Shown piece after piece: positions 27,101-35,404 of a stretch of DNA of 64,000 bases. Source of the stretch: G963708235 sp963708235. Its GTDB lineage: Bacteria > Actinomycetota > Acidimicrobiia > Spongiisociales > UBA5794. The stretch lies in NCBI GenBank assembly GCA_963708235.1, contig OY970200.1, forward strand, positions 2,666,001 through 2,730,000. The letters run 5' to 3'. Under the pieces are notes generated by a model. The model did not search any database and was not told where the DNA came from. It worked only from the letters and a program-made list of their open reading frames with translations. A program made the position numbers and the translations under genes. The first letter of the stretch is position 1. The number at the start of each line of letters is the position of its first letter.

Positions 27101-27177
27101 GATCCGCCTCTCGAGAAGTTCCTGTTCACCGGAGCACACCGGTTCGTCGATCAGGTCGGGGGCGGTACCCTCCGAAC

Positions 27178-27696
27178 ATGAACGACGACCTACCTCAACC
27201 GCACCGAACTCGTCCGGTCTTCCCCGACGGCTACGGCATCCCCGACGGAGATGAAGGTCTCATCTCGTGGTCGGACGTCGAAGCCAAGCTCCGCGAGGCG
27301 CGATATTACTGGATGGCGACGGTACGACCCGATCAGACCCCCCACGTGGTCCCCCGCTGGGGAGTGTGGCACCGCGGCAGTTTCTGGTACGACGGGGCGC
27401 CCTCCACGGTCCACGCCCGCAACCTCACCACCAATCCGGCGTGTGTGCTCCACCTGGAGAGCGGCAAGGACACGGTGATCCTCGAAGGGACATCCCGACC
27501 CGCCGACCCTCCCGGGCCCGTGCTCGGCGCACAACTCTCGGAGGCGTACGCCAAGTACGCCGGAGACGGGTACACCCCTGCGGCGGATGCCTGGGACGGC
27601 GAGGCGGCCGGGGGGCTGATGGTCTTCACCCCACGCAAGGGCATGGCCTGGAACGAGTTCCCGACCGACGCCACCAAGTTCGTCTTCGACCGCTGA
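27178..27696 (+). CDS. Pyridoxamine 5'-phosphate oxidase (PPOX) family protein
   Basis: A 172-residue split-barrel flavin-binding protein. The pattern ARYYWMATVRPDQTPHVVPRW, then GSFWYDGAPSTVHARNL and VLHLESGKDTVILEGT, is typical of PPOX-class FMN- or F420-binding proteins of actinobacteria. The C-terminus WNEFPTDATKFVFDR also fits. The cofactor choice (FMN, F420, haem) cannot be settled by eye. The gene lies 10 bases upstream of the glucanotransferase start, so the two may be co-transcribed, though no functional link is evident. Confidence 0.85.
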   Translation: MNDDLPQPHRTRPVFPDGYGIPDGDEGLISWSDVEAKLREARYYWMATVRPDQTPHVVPRWGVWHRGSFWYDGAPSTVHARNLTTNPACVLHLESGKDTVILEGTSRPADPPGPVLGAQLSEAYAKYAGDGYTPAADAWDGEAAGGLMVFTPRKGMAWNEFPTDATKFVFDR

Positions 27697-27706
27697 CCGG
27701 CGAGCC

Positions 27707-30313
27707 ATGCGCATCACCTTCTGTATCCACTACGACACCGCACCCGGGGAACGCGTCGAGGTCGACCTGGCCGGTCGCTCGATGCCCCTCGACTGGGTCG
27801 GCGGCGGCTGGTGGTGCGGCGAGGCCGGAACCTATCGCGGCGCCCCCTACACCTACCGGATCGTCGGCGAAGGGGCGGTGGTCCCCGAGCCCGGCCCGCT
27901 GCGCCATACACCCGCACCGGCCGGCAACACGGTGACGGTGCTCGACCGTTGGCATCCTGGCGATCCCACCGCCATACCTCGGCGGAGTGCGTTGTTCCGT
28001 CGCGCGGTTGCCGCCCATCATCCACCGCCTTCCGGCACCCCGCCCCACGGCCACACCTTCCGTGTGCTCGCCCCAGAGGTCCCCCCGGGTCTGCGTCCTG
28101 CGGTCGTCGGATCCGATCCGGTGCTGGGGGGTTGGGACGAGGCGGGCGCCGTCGCCATGTCGCCGTCACCGTTTCCGTGGTGGCAGGTGTCGGTCGATCC
28201 CGTCCCGGGCACCGACTACAAGTACGTACTCGTCGACGACTCCGGGACCGTCGTCGTCTGGGAGACCGGCGAGAACCGACATGTCCCTAGCTGGGTCACC
28301 GTCCCGGCGGTCGTCAACGACGAGAGCATCGGCGGTCTTCCAGGGTGGCGTGGAGCCGGCGTGGCCGTGCCGGTGTTCTCACTGCGCACCCGTCGCTCGG
28401 TCGGGGTCGGTCAGTTCACCGACCTGATCCCGCTCGTCGACTGGGCCGCCGACGCCGGGGTGGCGGTGGTCCAGATCCTCCCGGTCAACGACACCACCAA
28501 GACCCATGACTGGGGCGACAGTTATCCCTATGACATCGTGACGGTGCGCGCCCTCCATCCGGTCTACATCGACCTCGACGATCTCGGAGTCGACGAGATC
28601 TCCGCCGAGGTCGTCACCGCCCGCGGTGCCCTCGAGGCGCATCCGGAGGTCGCCTTCGAAGATGTGATGAAGGTCAAGCTGGAACTGCTGCGCACCGCCT
28701 ACCGCTCGGCATTCCGTCGGGTGGACACCGCCGATGCCTTTGTCCGGTTCGTGGAGCGCGAATGGGAGTGGCTGGGGCCATACGCCATGTGGTGTGTACT
28801 CCGTGACCGCCATGGCAACGTCGATCACGCCACATGGGGAGCGGACCGCCAGTTCGATGCCGACCGGCTCGCTGCCATGCAGTCGCCCGGCTCGGCGACC
28901 CGGGACGAGCTGCGATTCCACTGCTGGGTCCAGTATCACCTCCATCGACAACTCTCCGCCGCCGCAACCCACGCCCGCAGCCGGGGAATCGCCATCAAGG
29001 GCGACCTCCCGATCGGCGTGTCACCCGCCAGCGTCGAGACCTGGACCCGTCCCGATCTGTTCCATCTCGGCGCCCAGGCCGGGGCACCCCCCGACGCCTT
29101 CGCCGTCAACGGCCAGAACTGGGGCTTCCCCACCTACGACTGGGAACGGATGGCGGCCGACGGTTACGCCTGGTGGCAGTCCCGGTTCCGCGCCATGTCC
29201 GACTATGTCGATGTCTACCGGATCGACCACGTCCTCGGATTCTTCCGGATCTGGGAGGTTCCCCCCGACGCCGTCGACGGGTTGCTGGGGCGGTTCCGTC
29301 CGTGTCTCCCCCTCACCACCGACGAACTGGTCGACACGCTGGGCGACGGCCAGTTGGATCGGTTGCTCCGGCCCACCATCGACGACGCCGTCCTCGCCGC
29401 AAAGTTCGGAACCCATGCGGGGATGGTCCGCTCCACATGTCTGGTCGGCACCGGCCACGACCTCAGGCTGGCGCCCGGGTTCACCACCCAACGCGACATC
29501 GTCACGGCGTTCGAGACGGGCGCCTTCTCCGATGTCGATGATGCCGACCGGCTGAGGTTGGAGCGTGGGCTCCTCGACATCGCCGCCGATGTGATGATGA
29601 TGGAGGTCGACGGCGGCTACCACCCCCGGATCAGCTGGGACGCCACCGAGACCTACCGCCGGATGTCCGACGAGCAGCGCGGCGAGTTCGATGCGCTCGC
29701 CACCCATTTCTTCCACTACCGCCACTCCCGGTTGTGGGAGGCAACCGGCCGTGCATCGCTCCCGGCGGTGATCGAAGCCACCGACATGCTGGCCTGTGGG
29801 GAGGATCTCGGCATGGTGCCCGACTTCGTCCCCGGGGTGATGAACGAGTTGGGGCTGCTCAGTCTCGAGATCGAGCGGATGCCGAAGGCATTGGGGGCAT
29901 GGATCTCCGACCCGGGGCGCGCCCCCTACCTGTCGGTGGTCAGCCCGGGTACCCACGACACCTCTCCGTTGCGCCAGTGGTGGGAGGAGGATCGGGAAAC
30001 GATCACCCGGTACTGGAATGCGGCACTGGGACGCTGGGGCGACCCACCCGACGAGGCATCCCCGGAGATCATCGAGGCCGTCGTGCGACGACACCTCGCC
30101 TCCCCGGCGATGTTGTGCATCATCCCGCTGACCGACCTGCTGGCGATCGACGAATCGACATGGCGCAGCGACGGGCTCACCGAGCGGGTCAACGACCCGT
30201 CTGACCGCCACCACAACTGGAAGCACCGCCTCCATCTCACCGTCGAGGAGATGGCCGCCGCCGACGGGTTCAACCAGCGGCTCCGGGATCTGATCGGCGA
30301 CGCCGACCGCTGA
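27707..30313 (+). CDS. malQ: 4-alpha-glucanotransferase (GH77), DPE2-type with N-terminal CBM20 modules
   Basis: 868 residues, longer than ordinary MalQ (about 500-720). Residues 1-85 look like a degenerate starch-binding domain; about 105-195 is a clear CBM20 (GSDPVLGGWDEA, WWQVSV, YKYVLVD, VVVWETGENR). The GH77 barrel follows: PVNDTTKTHDWGDSYPYD, the nucleophile Asp507 in YRIDHVLGF, acid/base Glu699 in EDLGMVP and Asp751 in GTHDTSPLR. The PVNDTTKTH form and tandem CBM20 match plant DPE2 and Bacteroides-type enzymes that move glucose between maltose and soluble glucans. No signal peptide; cytoplasmic. The neighbours give no further glycan genes. Confidence 0.92.
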   Translation: MRITFCIHYDTAPGERVEVDLAGRSMPLDWVGGGWWCGEAGTYRGAPYTYRIVGEGAVVPEPGPLRHTPAPAGNTVTVLDRWHPGDPTAIPRRSALFRRAVAAHHPPPSGTPPHGHTFRVLAPEVPPGLRPAVVGSDPVLGGWDEAGAVAMSPSPFPWWQVSVDPVPGTDYKYVLVDDSGTVVVWETGENRHVPSWVTVPAVVNDESIGGLPGWRGAGVAVPVFSLRTRRSVGVGQFTDLIPLVDWAADAGVAVVQILPVNDTTKTHDWGDSYPYDIVTVRALHPVYIDLDDLGVDEISAEVVTARGALEAHPEVAFEDVMKVKLELLRTAYRSAFRRVDTADAFVRFVEREWEWLGPYAMWCVLRDRHGNVDHATWGADRQFDADRLAAMQSPGSATRDELRFHCWVQYHLHRQLSAAATHARSRGIAIKGDLPIGVSPASVETWTRPDLFHLGAQAGAPPDAFAVNGQNWGFPTYDWERMAADGYAWWQSRFRAMSDYVDVYRIDHVLGFFRIWEVPPDAVDGLLGRFRPCLPLTTDELVDTLGDGQLDRLLRPTIDDAVLAAKFGTHAGMVRSTCLVGTGHDLRLAPGFTTQRDIVTAFETGAFSDVDDADRLRLERGLLDIAADVMMMEVDGGYHPRISWDATETYRRMSDEQRGEFDALATHFFHYRHSRLWEATGRASLPAVIEATDMLACGEDLGMVPDFVPGVMNELGLLSLEIERMPKALGAWISDPGRAPYLSVVSPGTHDTSPLRQWWEEDRETITRYWNAALGRWGDPPDEASPEIIEAVVRRHLASPAMLCIIPLTDLLAIDESTWRSDGLTERVNDPSDRHHNWKHRLHLTVEEMAAADGFNQRLRDLIGDADR

Positions 30314-30336
30314 GGCGAAGGGCCGGGGTGGCCGGG

Positions 30337-30567
30337 CTAGTCGCCGGTGATCAAATCGGCAATGGTGCGTTGGGCGGCGAGCACCCGGGGCTGTTCGACC
30401 AGTACCCGGGTGAGCACCTTCCCCCCGAGAGCTCCCGGGTCGTGCTCGACGGTGGCCGGGATCCCGGCCGCATCGAGTCGGCTCCACGCCTCTTCGGCGG
30501 TGGTGCGGTCGGCGAACTCGCCGATCGGGACCAGTCGTGGTCGGCGGAACCGATCGAACCAACTCAT
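30337..30567 (-). CDS. DUF2007-like small protein
   Basis: 76 residues, MSWFDRFRRPRLVPIGEFAD and on. The pattern of a short strand, a helix beginning TAEEAWSRLDAAGIPATVEHD and a strand LTRVLVEQPRVLAAQRTI resembles DUF2007 (putative signal-transducing) domains. It overlaps the tldE stop by four bases (ATGA), so it is the third gene of the tldD-tldE unit. Function unknown. Confidence 0.75.
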   Translation of the reverse strand: MSWFDRFRRPRLVPIGEFADRTTAEEAWSRLDAAGIPATVEHDPGALGGKVLTRVLVEQPRVLAAQRTIADLITGD

Positions 30568-31916
30568 CCCGCTGCTCCCCCGGTGATGTTCCATGACGCC
30601 AGCCGCATCGATGGGACATGCAGGAAACCGGCGCCGAACTCCGAGTCCGCAAAGCGGGCGTCATTGCCGACACCGAGCACCTGCCCGGGGCCGAGGGCTT
30701 CCACGAACGACTGGGTGAAGCGCAGACCGCTCACCGCCCCGGTGATCTGACCGTTCTCGATGAGGAAGGTTCCGTTGCGGGTGAGCCCGGTCACCACCAT
30801 CGACTTGGGGTCCAGCACCCGGCAGTAGTTGAACGTCGCCACATAGAGTCCCCGCTCCACGTCGGCGATCAGCTCATCGACGGTGTGGTCACCCGGTGCG
30901 AGGAACATCGACGAGGGAAACGGCCCGTGCACTTCCGAACCAGGGACGGCGTGACCGGTGGAAGCCAGTCCGGCCCGGCGAGCGGTGCGGCGGTCATGGG
31001 CCAGGGCGCTGGTGACCCCGCCGGCAATCAGAGTGAGCGGGGTGCGGAGCGTCCCCTCGGTGTCGAACCCGGCGGCCATCGCCCGTGGATCGGTGACGTC
31101 GTCGACCAGTTCGATCTTGCCGTCGAACTGGGCGACGCCCAACTCGACGAAGGACTGACCCTCCTGGTGCGCCTTGGCGTTGAAGCCGTAGTAGGCGAGG
31201 AAGATTCCGATGGTGGCCACACACTCGGGAGACAACACCACCTCGTACCCGCCGGGAGCGACATCGACGGTTGCCGCCGAGTCGACGGCCCGCCGTGCTG
31301 CGATCGCACCGATGGCGGCGCCGTCGAGGTCGGCGATCCGTCCCGATGCGGCATGACCGGAGCCGGCCGAGGTCGCCGTCTGGTGGATTCCGTCGAGAAG
31401 CGCCCGGGTGAAGCGGTCCTGCAACCGCACCCCGTTGGAGTTGGCAAAGGTGATCTCGATTCCCCCGGTCTCGCAGAAACCGGCGGCGCTCATCCCTTCC
31501 CCGGCGGCGACGAAGTCGGCGACCAGGGCGGCGCGATCGGCCGGGGTGGCGGCGCCGGTCGCCTCGTCGTAGTGATCGACCCGGGCCGCATCGTGGCCGG
31601 CGGGTTCGAGGGCCACCGGCTCGGCGAGGCCGGGCCAGTCGGGGTCGACCGGCTGGAGTGCGGTACGGGCGATGGCGGCATCGACAAATACCGCCAATGC
31701 TTCCGGGTCGAGGGATGTGGTGGTGGCGGACACCACCCGACCACCGACGGCGAGACGGATCGACAGCGAATCGCCCTCCTCGCCGACGTTCTGGTGGATG
31801 AAGGAATTGGCGAACCGGGTCAGGGCATGGGTGCCACCGGTGATGGTCACCTCCACCTCGCCGCGCCCGGCGACGTGACCGATCACCCATTCGGCGAGGT
31901 CCATGCGACCGGTCAT
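30564..31916 (-). CDS. tldE: TldE/PmbA subunit of the TldD/E metalloprotease
   Basis: 450 residues of the PmbA_TldD superfamily lacking the HExxxH motif, as expected of the non-catalytic partner. Motifs include RFANSFIHQN near the start, EGMSAAGFCETGG, ANSNG, the strand ending VVLSPECVATIG, and the C-terminal FLIENGQITGAV. TldE forms a heterodimer with TldD that degrades unfolded peptides and in some bacteria matures microcin B17. The start is ATG 31916, overlapping the tldD stop by four bases. Confidence 0.93.
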   Translation of the reverse strand: MTGRMDLAEWVIGHVAGRGEVEVTITGGTHALTRFANSFIHQNVGEEGDSLSIRLAVGGRVVSATTTSLDPEALAVFVDAAIARTALQPVDPDWPGLAEPVALEPAGHDAARVDHYDEATGAATPADRAALVADFVAAGEGMSAAGFCETGGIEITFANSNGVRLQDRFTRALLDGIHQTATSAGSGHAASGRIADLDGAAIGAIAARRAVDSAATVDVAPGGYEVVLSPECVATIGIFLAYYGFNAKAHQEGQSFVELGVAQFDGKIELVDDVTDPRAMAAGFDTEGTLRTPLTLIAGGVTSALAHDRRTARRAGLASTGHAVPGSEVHGPFPSSMFLAPGDHTVDELIADVERGLYVATFNYCRVLDPKSMVVTGLTRNGTFLIENGQITGAVSGLRFTQSFVEALGPGQVLGVGNDARFADSEFGAGFLHVPSMRLASWNITGGAAG

Positions 31917-33352
31917 CCCCGCACCCCCACCCGCACCTTGGAGAACCGGGCCGGGGCCGCCGAGTGACCGGTGTGGGCCACCTGCATCGGTTGCCCCTTG
32001 CCGCAGTTCGGGGTACCCCAGTGCACCCACTCGTCACCCCCGGCCAGCCGGTCCATCGTCCCCCAGAACTGCGGGGTGATCCCGGTGTAGGTCGGGTTGC
32101 GCACCATCCTTCCCTGCTTCCCGTTCTTGATCTCCCACCCGACTTCGCACCCGAACTGGAAGTTGAGACGCTTGTCGTCGATGGACCACGACCGGTTGGT
32201 CGACATGTAGACCCCGTCGACGGTGTCGGCGATGATCTCCTCCAGCGACGACTCGCCGGGGAGCAACCCGACGTTGGTCATCCGCACCATCGGAAGCCGG
32301 TTGTACCCGTCGGCACGGACCATTCCTCCGGGTGGCAACCCGGCGATCGATGCCGAGTCCCGCCCGGACAACACCCCCACCCAGGTCCCGTCCCTGACGA
32401 TGTCGACCCGCTGAGCGGGCGTGCCCTCGTCGTCGTACCCGAACGTCCCGAGTGCGCCGGGATGGGTGGCGTCGGCGGTGATGTTCATCAGCTCGGAGCC
32501 ATACCGGTGGCGGTTGAGGGTGGCCAGGTCGAGATGTGAGGTTCCGGCGAACGCCGCCTCCCATCCCAGGATGCGGTCCAGCTCGATGGCGTGACCCACC
32601 GACTCGTGGATCTGGAGGGCGAGTTGGGATGATTCGAGGATGAGCTGCTTCTCACCCGGCTCCATCTCCGGCGCCAGCAGCAACGCCGCCGCCTCTTCGG
32701 CGATGCGCTGGGCGTTTCCGGCGTAGTCCCAACGTCGTACGGTCTCGAATCCACCGGTCTCGTACTGCCCGAACAACTGGGGATAGGAGCGACGTTGCGT
32801 CTCGTGCTCGCCGAGGGCGGTGGCGGCGTATCCACCACCGGTCTCGATCAACCGCTGGTGGATTCGGTGACCCTGCGACGACACGAACCATTTGTCGGTG
32901 ACCCACGAGGTGAGGTTCCCGTTGGCGAGGGCGATCCCGGGAACCGCCTGCATGGTGCGGGTGACATCGACGAGCAGGTCGACCTTCTCGCTGAGCGACA
33001 CCTGCAACGGGTGTTCCTCGTGGGGCGTGGTGTAGCTGTCCTCGACGACAGGGACGTCGGACAGCTCGATCGCCGGTCCGGGAACGGTGGCGGACGCCGA
33101 TGCGATCGCCGCCGCCATCGCTCCGGCTTTGCGAGCGGCGCCATCGCCGAGGTCGGTGGTGGCGAAGAATCCCCAGGATGAGCCGATCAGGGCACGCACT
33201 CCCACTCCGGCGGTTTCGGTGCGGTCGACGGACTCGACCATCTGGTTCTGGACATCGACGCTCTCCGAGGTGGCGATGACCACCCGGGCGTCTGCGTAGC
33301 CGGCGCCGGCGGCCAACGCCCCCTCTACGGCAGCTTGCGCTTGGTCGAACAA
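31913..33352 (-). CDS. tldD: TldD metalloprotease subunit
   Basis: 479 residues from a TTG start at 33352, chosen because GGAGG lies 7 bases upstream. The zinc motif HESVGH (His249, Glu250, His254) is the TldD signature HExxxH; the third-ligand region follows in the C-terminal half (NFQFGCEVGWEI). N-terminal strands (DARVVIATSESVDVQNQM) match the family. Partner gene tldE overlaps by four bases. A longer reading from 33463 is open but not protein-like. No RiPP precursor is seen next to it, so a housekeeping peptide-degrading role is likelier here. Confidence 0.92.
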   Translation of the reverse strand: MFDQAQAAVEGALAAGAGYADARVVIATSESVDVQNQMVESVDRTETAGVGVRALIGSSWGFFATTDLGDGAARKAGAMAAAIASASATVPGPAIELSDVPVVEDSYTTPHEEHPLQVSLSEKVDLLVDVTRTMQAVPGIALANGNLTSWVTDKWFVSSQGHRIHQRLIETGGGYAATALGEHETQRRSYPQLFGQYETGGFETVRRWDYAGNAQRIAEEAAALLLAPEMEPGEKQLILESSQLALQIHESVGHAIELDRILGWEAAFAGTSHLDLATLNRHRYGSELMNITADATHPGALGTFGYDDEGTPAQRVDIVRDGTWVGVLSGRDSASIAGLPPGGMVRADGYNRLPMVRMTNVGLLPGESSLEEIIADTVDGVYMSTNRSWSIDDKRLNFQFGCEVGWEIKNGKQGRMVRNPTYTGITPQFWGTMDRLAGGDEWVHWGTPNCGKGQPMQVAHTGHSAAPARFSKVRVGVRG

Positions 33353-33474
33353 GGGGAGGCCTCCGAGCCCGCCGGTCTTCGTGTGGGACCGGCGTCGATG
33401 GGGTACGTGTGGGTTCGCCGTCAAGGTTAGGTTGCCGCTGCGGCTCCGACGACGGCCCACCACGAGGAATATCC

Positions 33475-34044
33475 ATGGACGACCATCACCATTCCGAGCA
33501 GGAACACGCCGATGACCGCCACTCCTGGCCAGGCGAGTTCACGTTCTGCCCGATGTGCGCCGCCGAGATGGCAGCGCCCGAAACGCCCGGCCGGCGACCG
33601 CGCTGTCCGCAGTGCGGATTTGTCCACTGGCGCAATCCCGGAGTCGGAGCTGCGGTGCTGATCCGCGACGACGAGGGTCGGGTGCTGCTGGTGCGACGGG
33701 CACCCGGCGCCACCCGGTCCGGGCTGTGGTCGGTGCCGGCCGGATTCGTCGACTACGGCGAGGACATCCGCGATGCTGCCCGTCGCGAGTTGCGTGAAGA
33801 GACCGGGCTCGTCGCCGAACTGGGCGAGGTGGTGCACGTCGCCTCGAACTTCCATGACCCGGCGAAACTCACGGTGGGCGTCTGGTTTCTCGGAACGGTG
33901 ACCGGCGGCGAGCTCCGGGCCGGAGACGACGCCGACGACGCTGCCTTCTTCGATCTCGACGACCTGCCCCCGCTGGCGTTCACCACCGACGAGATCCTCT
34001 TCGAACGGCTTCGCACCGAGCACCGACCGGTTGACCCGACCTGA
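33475..34044 (+). CDS. NUDIX hydrolase with N-terminal zinc ribbon
   Basis: 189 residues. A four-Cys zinc ribbon (Cys25, 28, 44, 47: CPMC and CPQC) is followed by the Nudix box GFVDYGEDIRDAARRELREE (about 90-109, continuing TGL), complete with the REXXEE core. A zinc ribbon plus Nudix occurs in NudC-like NAD(H) pyrophosphatases and in ADP-ribose hydrolases; the specific NudC motif SQPWPFPxS is not seen, so substrate is open. Start ATG 33475 with GAGGAA upstream. A His-rich N-terminus (DDHHHSEQEH) is unusual and may bind metal. Confidence 0.88.
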   Translation: MDDHHHSEQEHADDRHSWPGEFTFCPMCAAEMAAPETPGRRPRCPQCGFVHWRNPGVGAAVLIRDDEGRVLLVRRAPGATRSGLWSVPAGFVDYGEDIRDAARRELREETGLVAELGEVVHVASNFHDPAKLTVGVWFLGTVTGGELRAGDDADDAAFFDLDDLPPLAFTTDEILFERLRTEHRPVDPT

Positions 34045-34082
34045 AGGCGACCCGACCCGACCGCCATGCAGAGGAGGACCAG

Positions 34083-34565
34083 ATGACCACCACCACACGA
34101 AGCCCCGGTGCCCAGGCCCTCGGCCTGGCCGGTTTTGCAGCGGCGGTGACGCTGGCGGCGGTGATCGGCGCCCTCGGTGTGCCGGGAACGGAATCGGAGT
34201 ACGCCAACCTCGACCAACCCTCCTGGGCGCCTCCGTCGGAGGTGTTCGGACCGGTGTGGACGGTGCTGTATGCCACGATCGCCATTTCCGGTTGGTTGGT
34301 GTGGCGATCAGCGGGATGGAGTTGGCCGCTCGGGGTCTATACGGCGCAACTTGTGCTCAATGCTGCCTGGACACCGCTCTTCTTCGGAGCCGGCCGCTTC
34401 GACCTGGCGATGGTGGATATCACCCTGTTGTGGATCCTCATCGGCCTCACCATCTTCGGGTTCTGGAGGCTGGTGCGATCGGCGGCGCTGCTGCTGGTTC
34501 CCTACTGGATGTGGGTGACGTTCGCTGCGGCGCTCAACTGGTCGATCTGGCGGTTGAACCCGTGA
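34083..34565 (+). CDS. tspO: TspO/MBR family tryptophan-rich membrane protein
   Basis: 160 residues, five membrane segments, rich in Trp and Tyr. Motifs typical of TspO are visible: LDQPSWAPPSEVFGPVWTVLY, then LNAAWTPLFFG and a C-terminal W..FAAALNWSIWRLN. TspO proteins bind porphyrins and are linked to oxygen or stress responses. GAGGAGGACCAG precedes the ATG. It is 38 bases downstream of the NUDIX gene and ends before a strong hairpin. Confidence 0.92.
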   Translation: MTTTTRSPGAQALGLAGFAAAVTLAAVIGALGVPGTESEYANLDQPSWAPPSEVFGPVWTVLYATIAISGWLVWRSAGWSWPLGVYTAQLVLNAAWTPLFFGAGRFDLAMVDITLLWILIGLTIFGFWRLVRSAALLLVPYWMWVTFAAALNWSIWRLNP

Positions 34566-34597
34566 ACGGGACCGGCCCGGGCGTTCGCATACGAGGA

Positions 34598-34629
34598 GGG
34601 GCCGGGGAACGAACCTGCTCCCCGGCCCC
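34598..34629. terminator. Rho-independent-like terminator
   Basis: GGGGCCGGGGA, about 10-base loop, TCCCCGGCCCC; perfect 11-bp stem between convergent tspO (plus) and the secreted-protein gene (minus). Likely serves tspO and possibly both. Confidence 0.8.
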
Positions 34630-34673
34630 TTCATGTGGGTCGTCACTTGGCGGACTGTTGGGCCCGAGGTCGG

Positions 34674-35141
34674 TTACTTGAGGTGGACACACGCAATCGC
34701 CGTGCCCGATCCGTCGTAGTCATAGAACACGATGGATCGGCCGGAGGTGTCGACCACTCCCGGGTAGTGGGCGGTGCCACTGATGTTCCCGTCGCGATCG
34801 GCCGTTGCGGTGAACGAGAACCCGCCGCCCCACACCGCACCGCCAACGGGACTGTCGGTGCAGAGACCGCTGTGGACCACTGCCGGATACTTCTTACGGG
34901 ACACGAAGCCGGTCATCAACATCTCGACGACCGACTTCGGCGTCATCTCGAAACGCGTCATGCGGACCGGTCCGGCGATGGTGTAGCCGAGCCCGGAGCC
35001 TGCAGGTGTCGAGGCCGAACTGCCCTTGGTCCACCAGATTCCTTCTTCGGCCATCGCCGGAGCCGCCATTGCCCCCACCATCATTGATATCACCAAGAGC
35101 ACCGCGGCGAGCCGGCGCTTTGGTCGGGTCGACCTAGCCAT
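34674..35141 (-). CDS. Small secreted protein of unknown family
   Basis: 155 residues with a clear signal peptide (basic MARSTRPKRR, hydrophobic VLLVISMMVGAMA, cleavage near AMA-EEG). The mature part is about 120 residues with two Cys (in LCTDS and ACVHLK) that could form a disulfide and beta-rich segments (GGAVWGGGFSFTATAD, GRSIVFYDYDG). The ending loosely recalls a Cu/Zn superoxide dismutase end, but metal-binding His residues are absent. GAAAGGGGAAG precedes the ATG. Its upstream region contains a dyad (35226-35249). Confidence 0.7.
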   Translation of the reverse strand: MARSTRPKRRLAAVLLVISMMVGAMAAPAMAEEGIWWTKGSSASTPAGSGLGYTIAGPVRMTRFEMTPKSVVEMLMTGFVSRKKYPAVVHSGLCTDSPVGGAVWGGGFSFTATADRDGNISGTAHYPGVVDTSGRSIVFYDYDGSGTAIACVHLK

Positions 35142-35404
35142 GTGGCTTCCCCTTTCTCATCGGCCCCGCTGACCTGGATAGAGCGGTAGACCTATTTCGG
35201 AGTATCTGCCTCGTACCGGTCGGCTTATATGGGTCGTTCGACCTATATATCGGCCGGATGCCCCTCGCCACAACGGTCGGTCCTCACCAACTCGCCTTCT
35301 CGGCGCCACTACGCCGCTCCTCTCACCACTCCGCCCCCCTTTCCCCCGGCAATTTCCCATCCGGGTGGCACAGGCGCGATGATTGGAGCGATGAGCGCGG
35401 TTCG
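35142..35404. promoter_or_regulatory. Divergent promoter region, AT-richer
   Basis: About 260 bases between the secreted-protein gene (minus) and the L-2-hydroxyglutarate oxidase gene (plus). It is locally AT-rich for this genome around 35185-35250 and carries repeated ATAGGTC-like words, including one arm of the dyad at 35226-35249. No ORF of substance. Confidence 0.5.
35226..35249. promoter_or_regulatory. Near-palindromic operator-like dyad
   Basis: TATATGGGTC and GACCTATATA flank a short CGTTC-type centre; the arms are complementary except at one position. A further TAGACCTATTT half-site lies near 35187. The arrangement suggests a dimeric repressor or activator site upstream of the secreted-protein gene; the regulator is not identified. 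Confidence 0.5.

Noticed and set aside
30564..33352. RiPP cluster around tldD/tldE
   Set aside because: No precursor-like small gene or modification enzyme is nearby; only a DUF2007-like gene is coupled.
34674..35141. Cu/Zn superoxide dismutase
   Set aside because: Only a loose resemblance at the C-terminus; metal-binding His residues and the usual motifs are missing.
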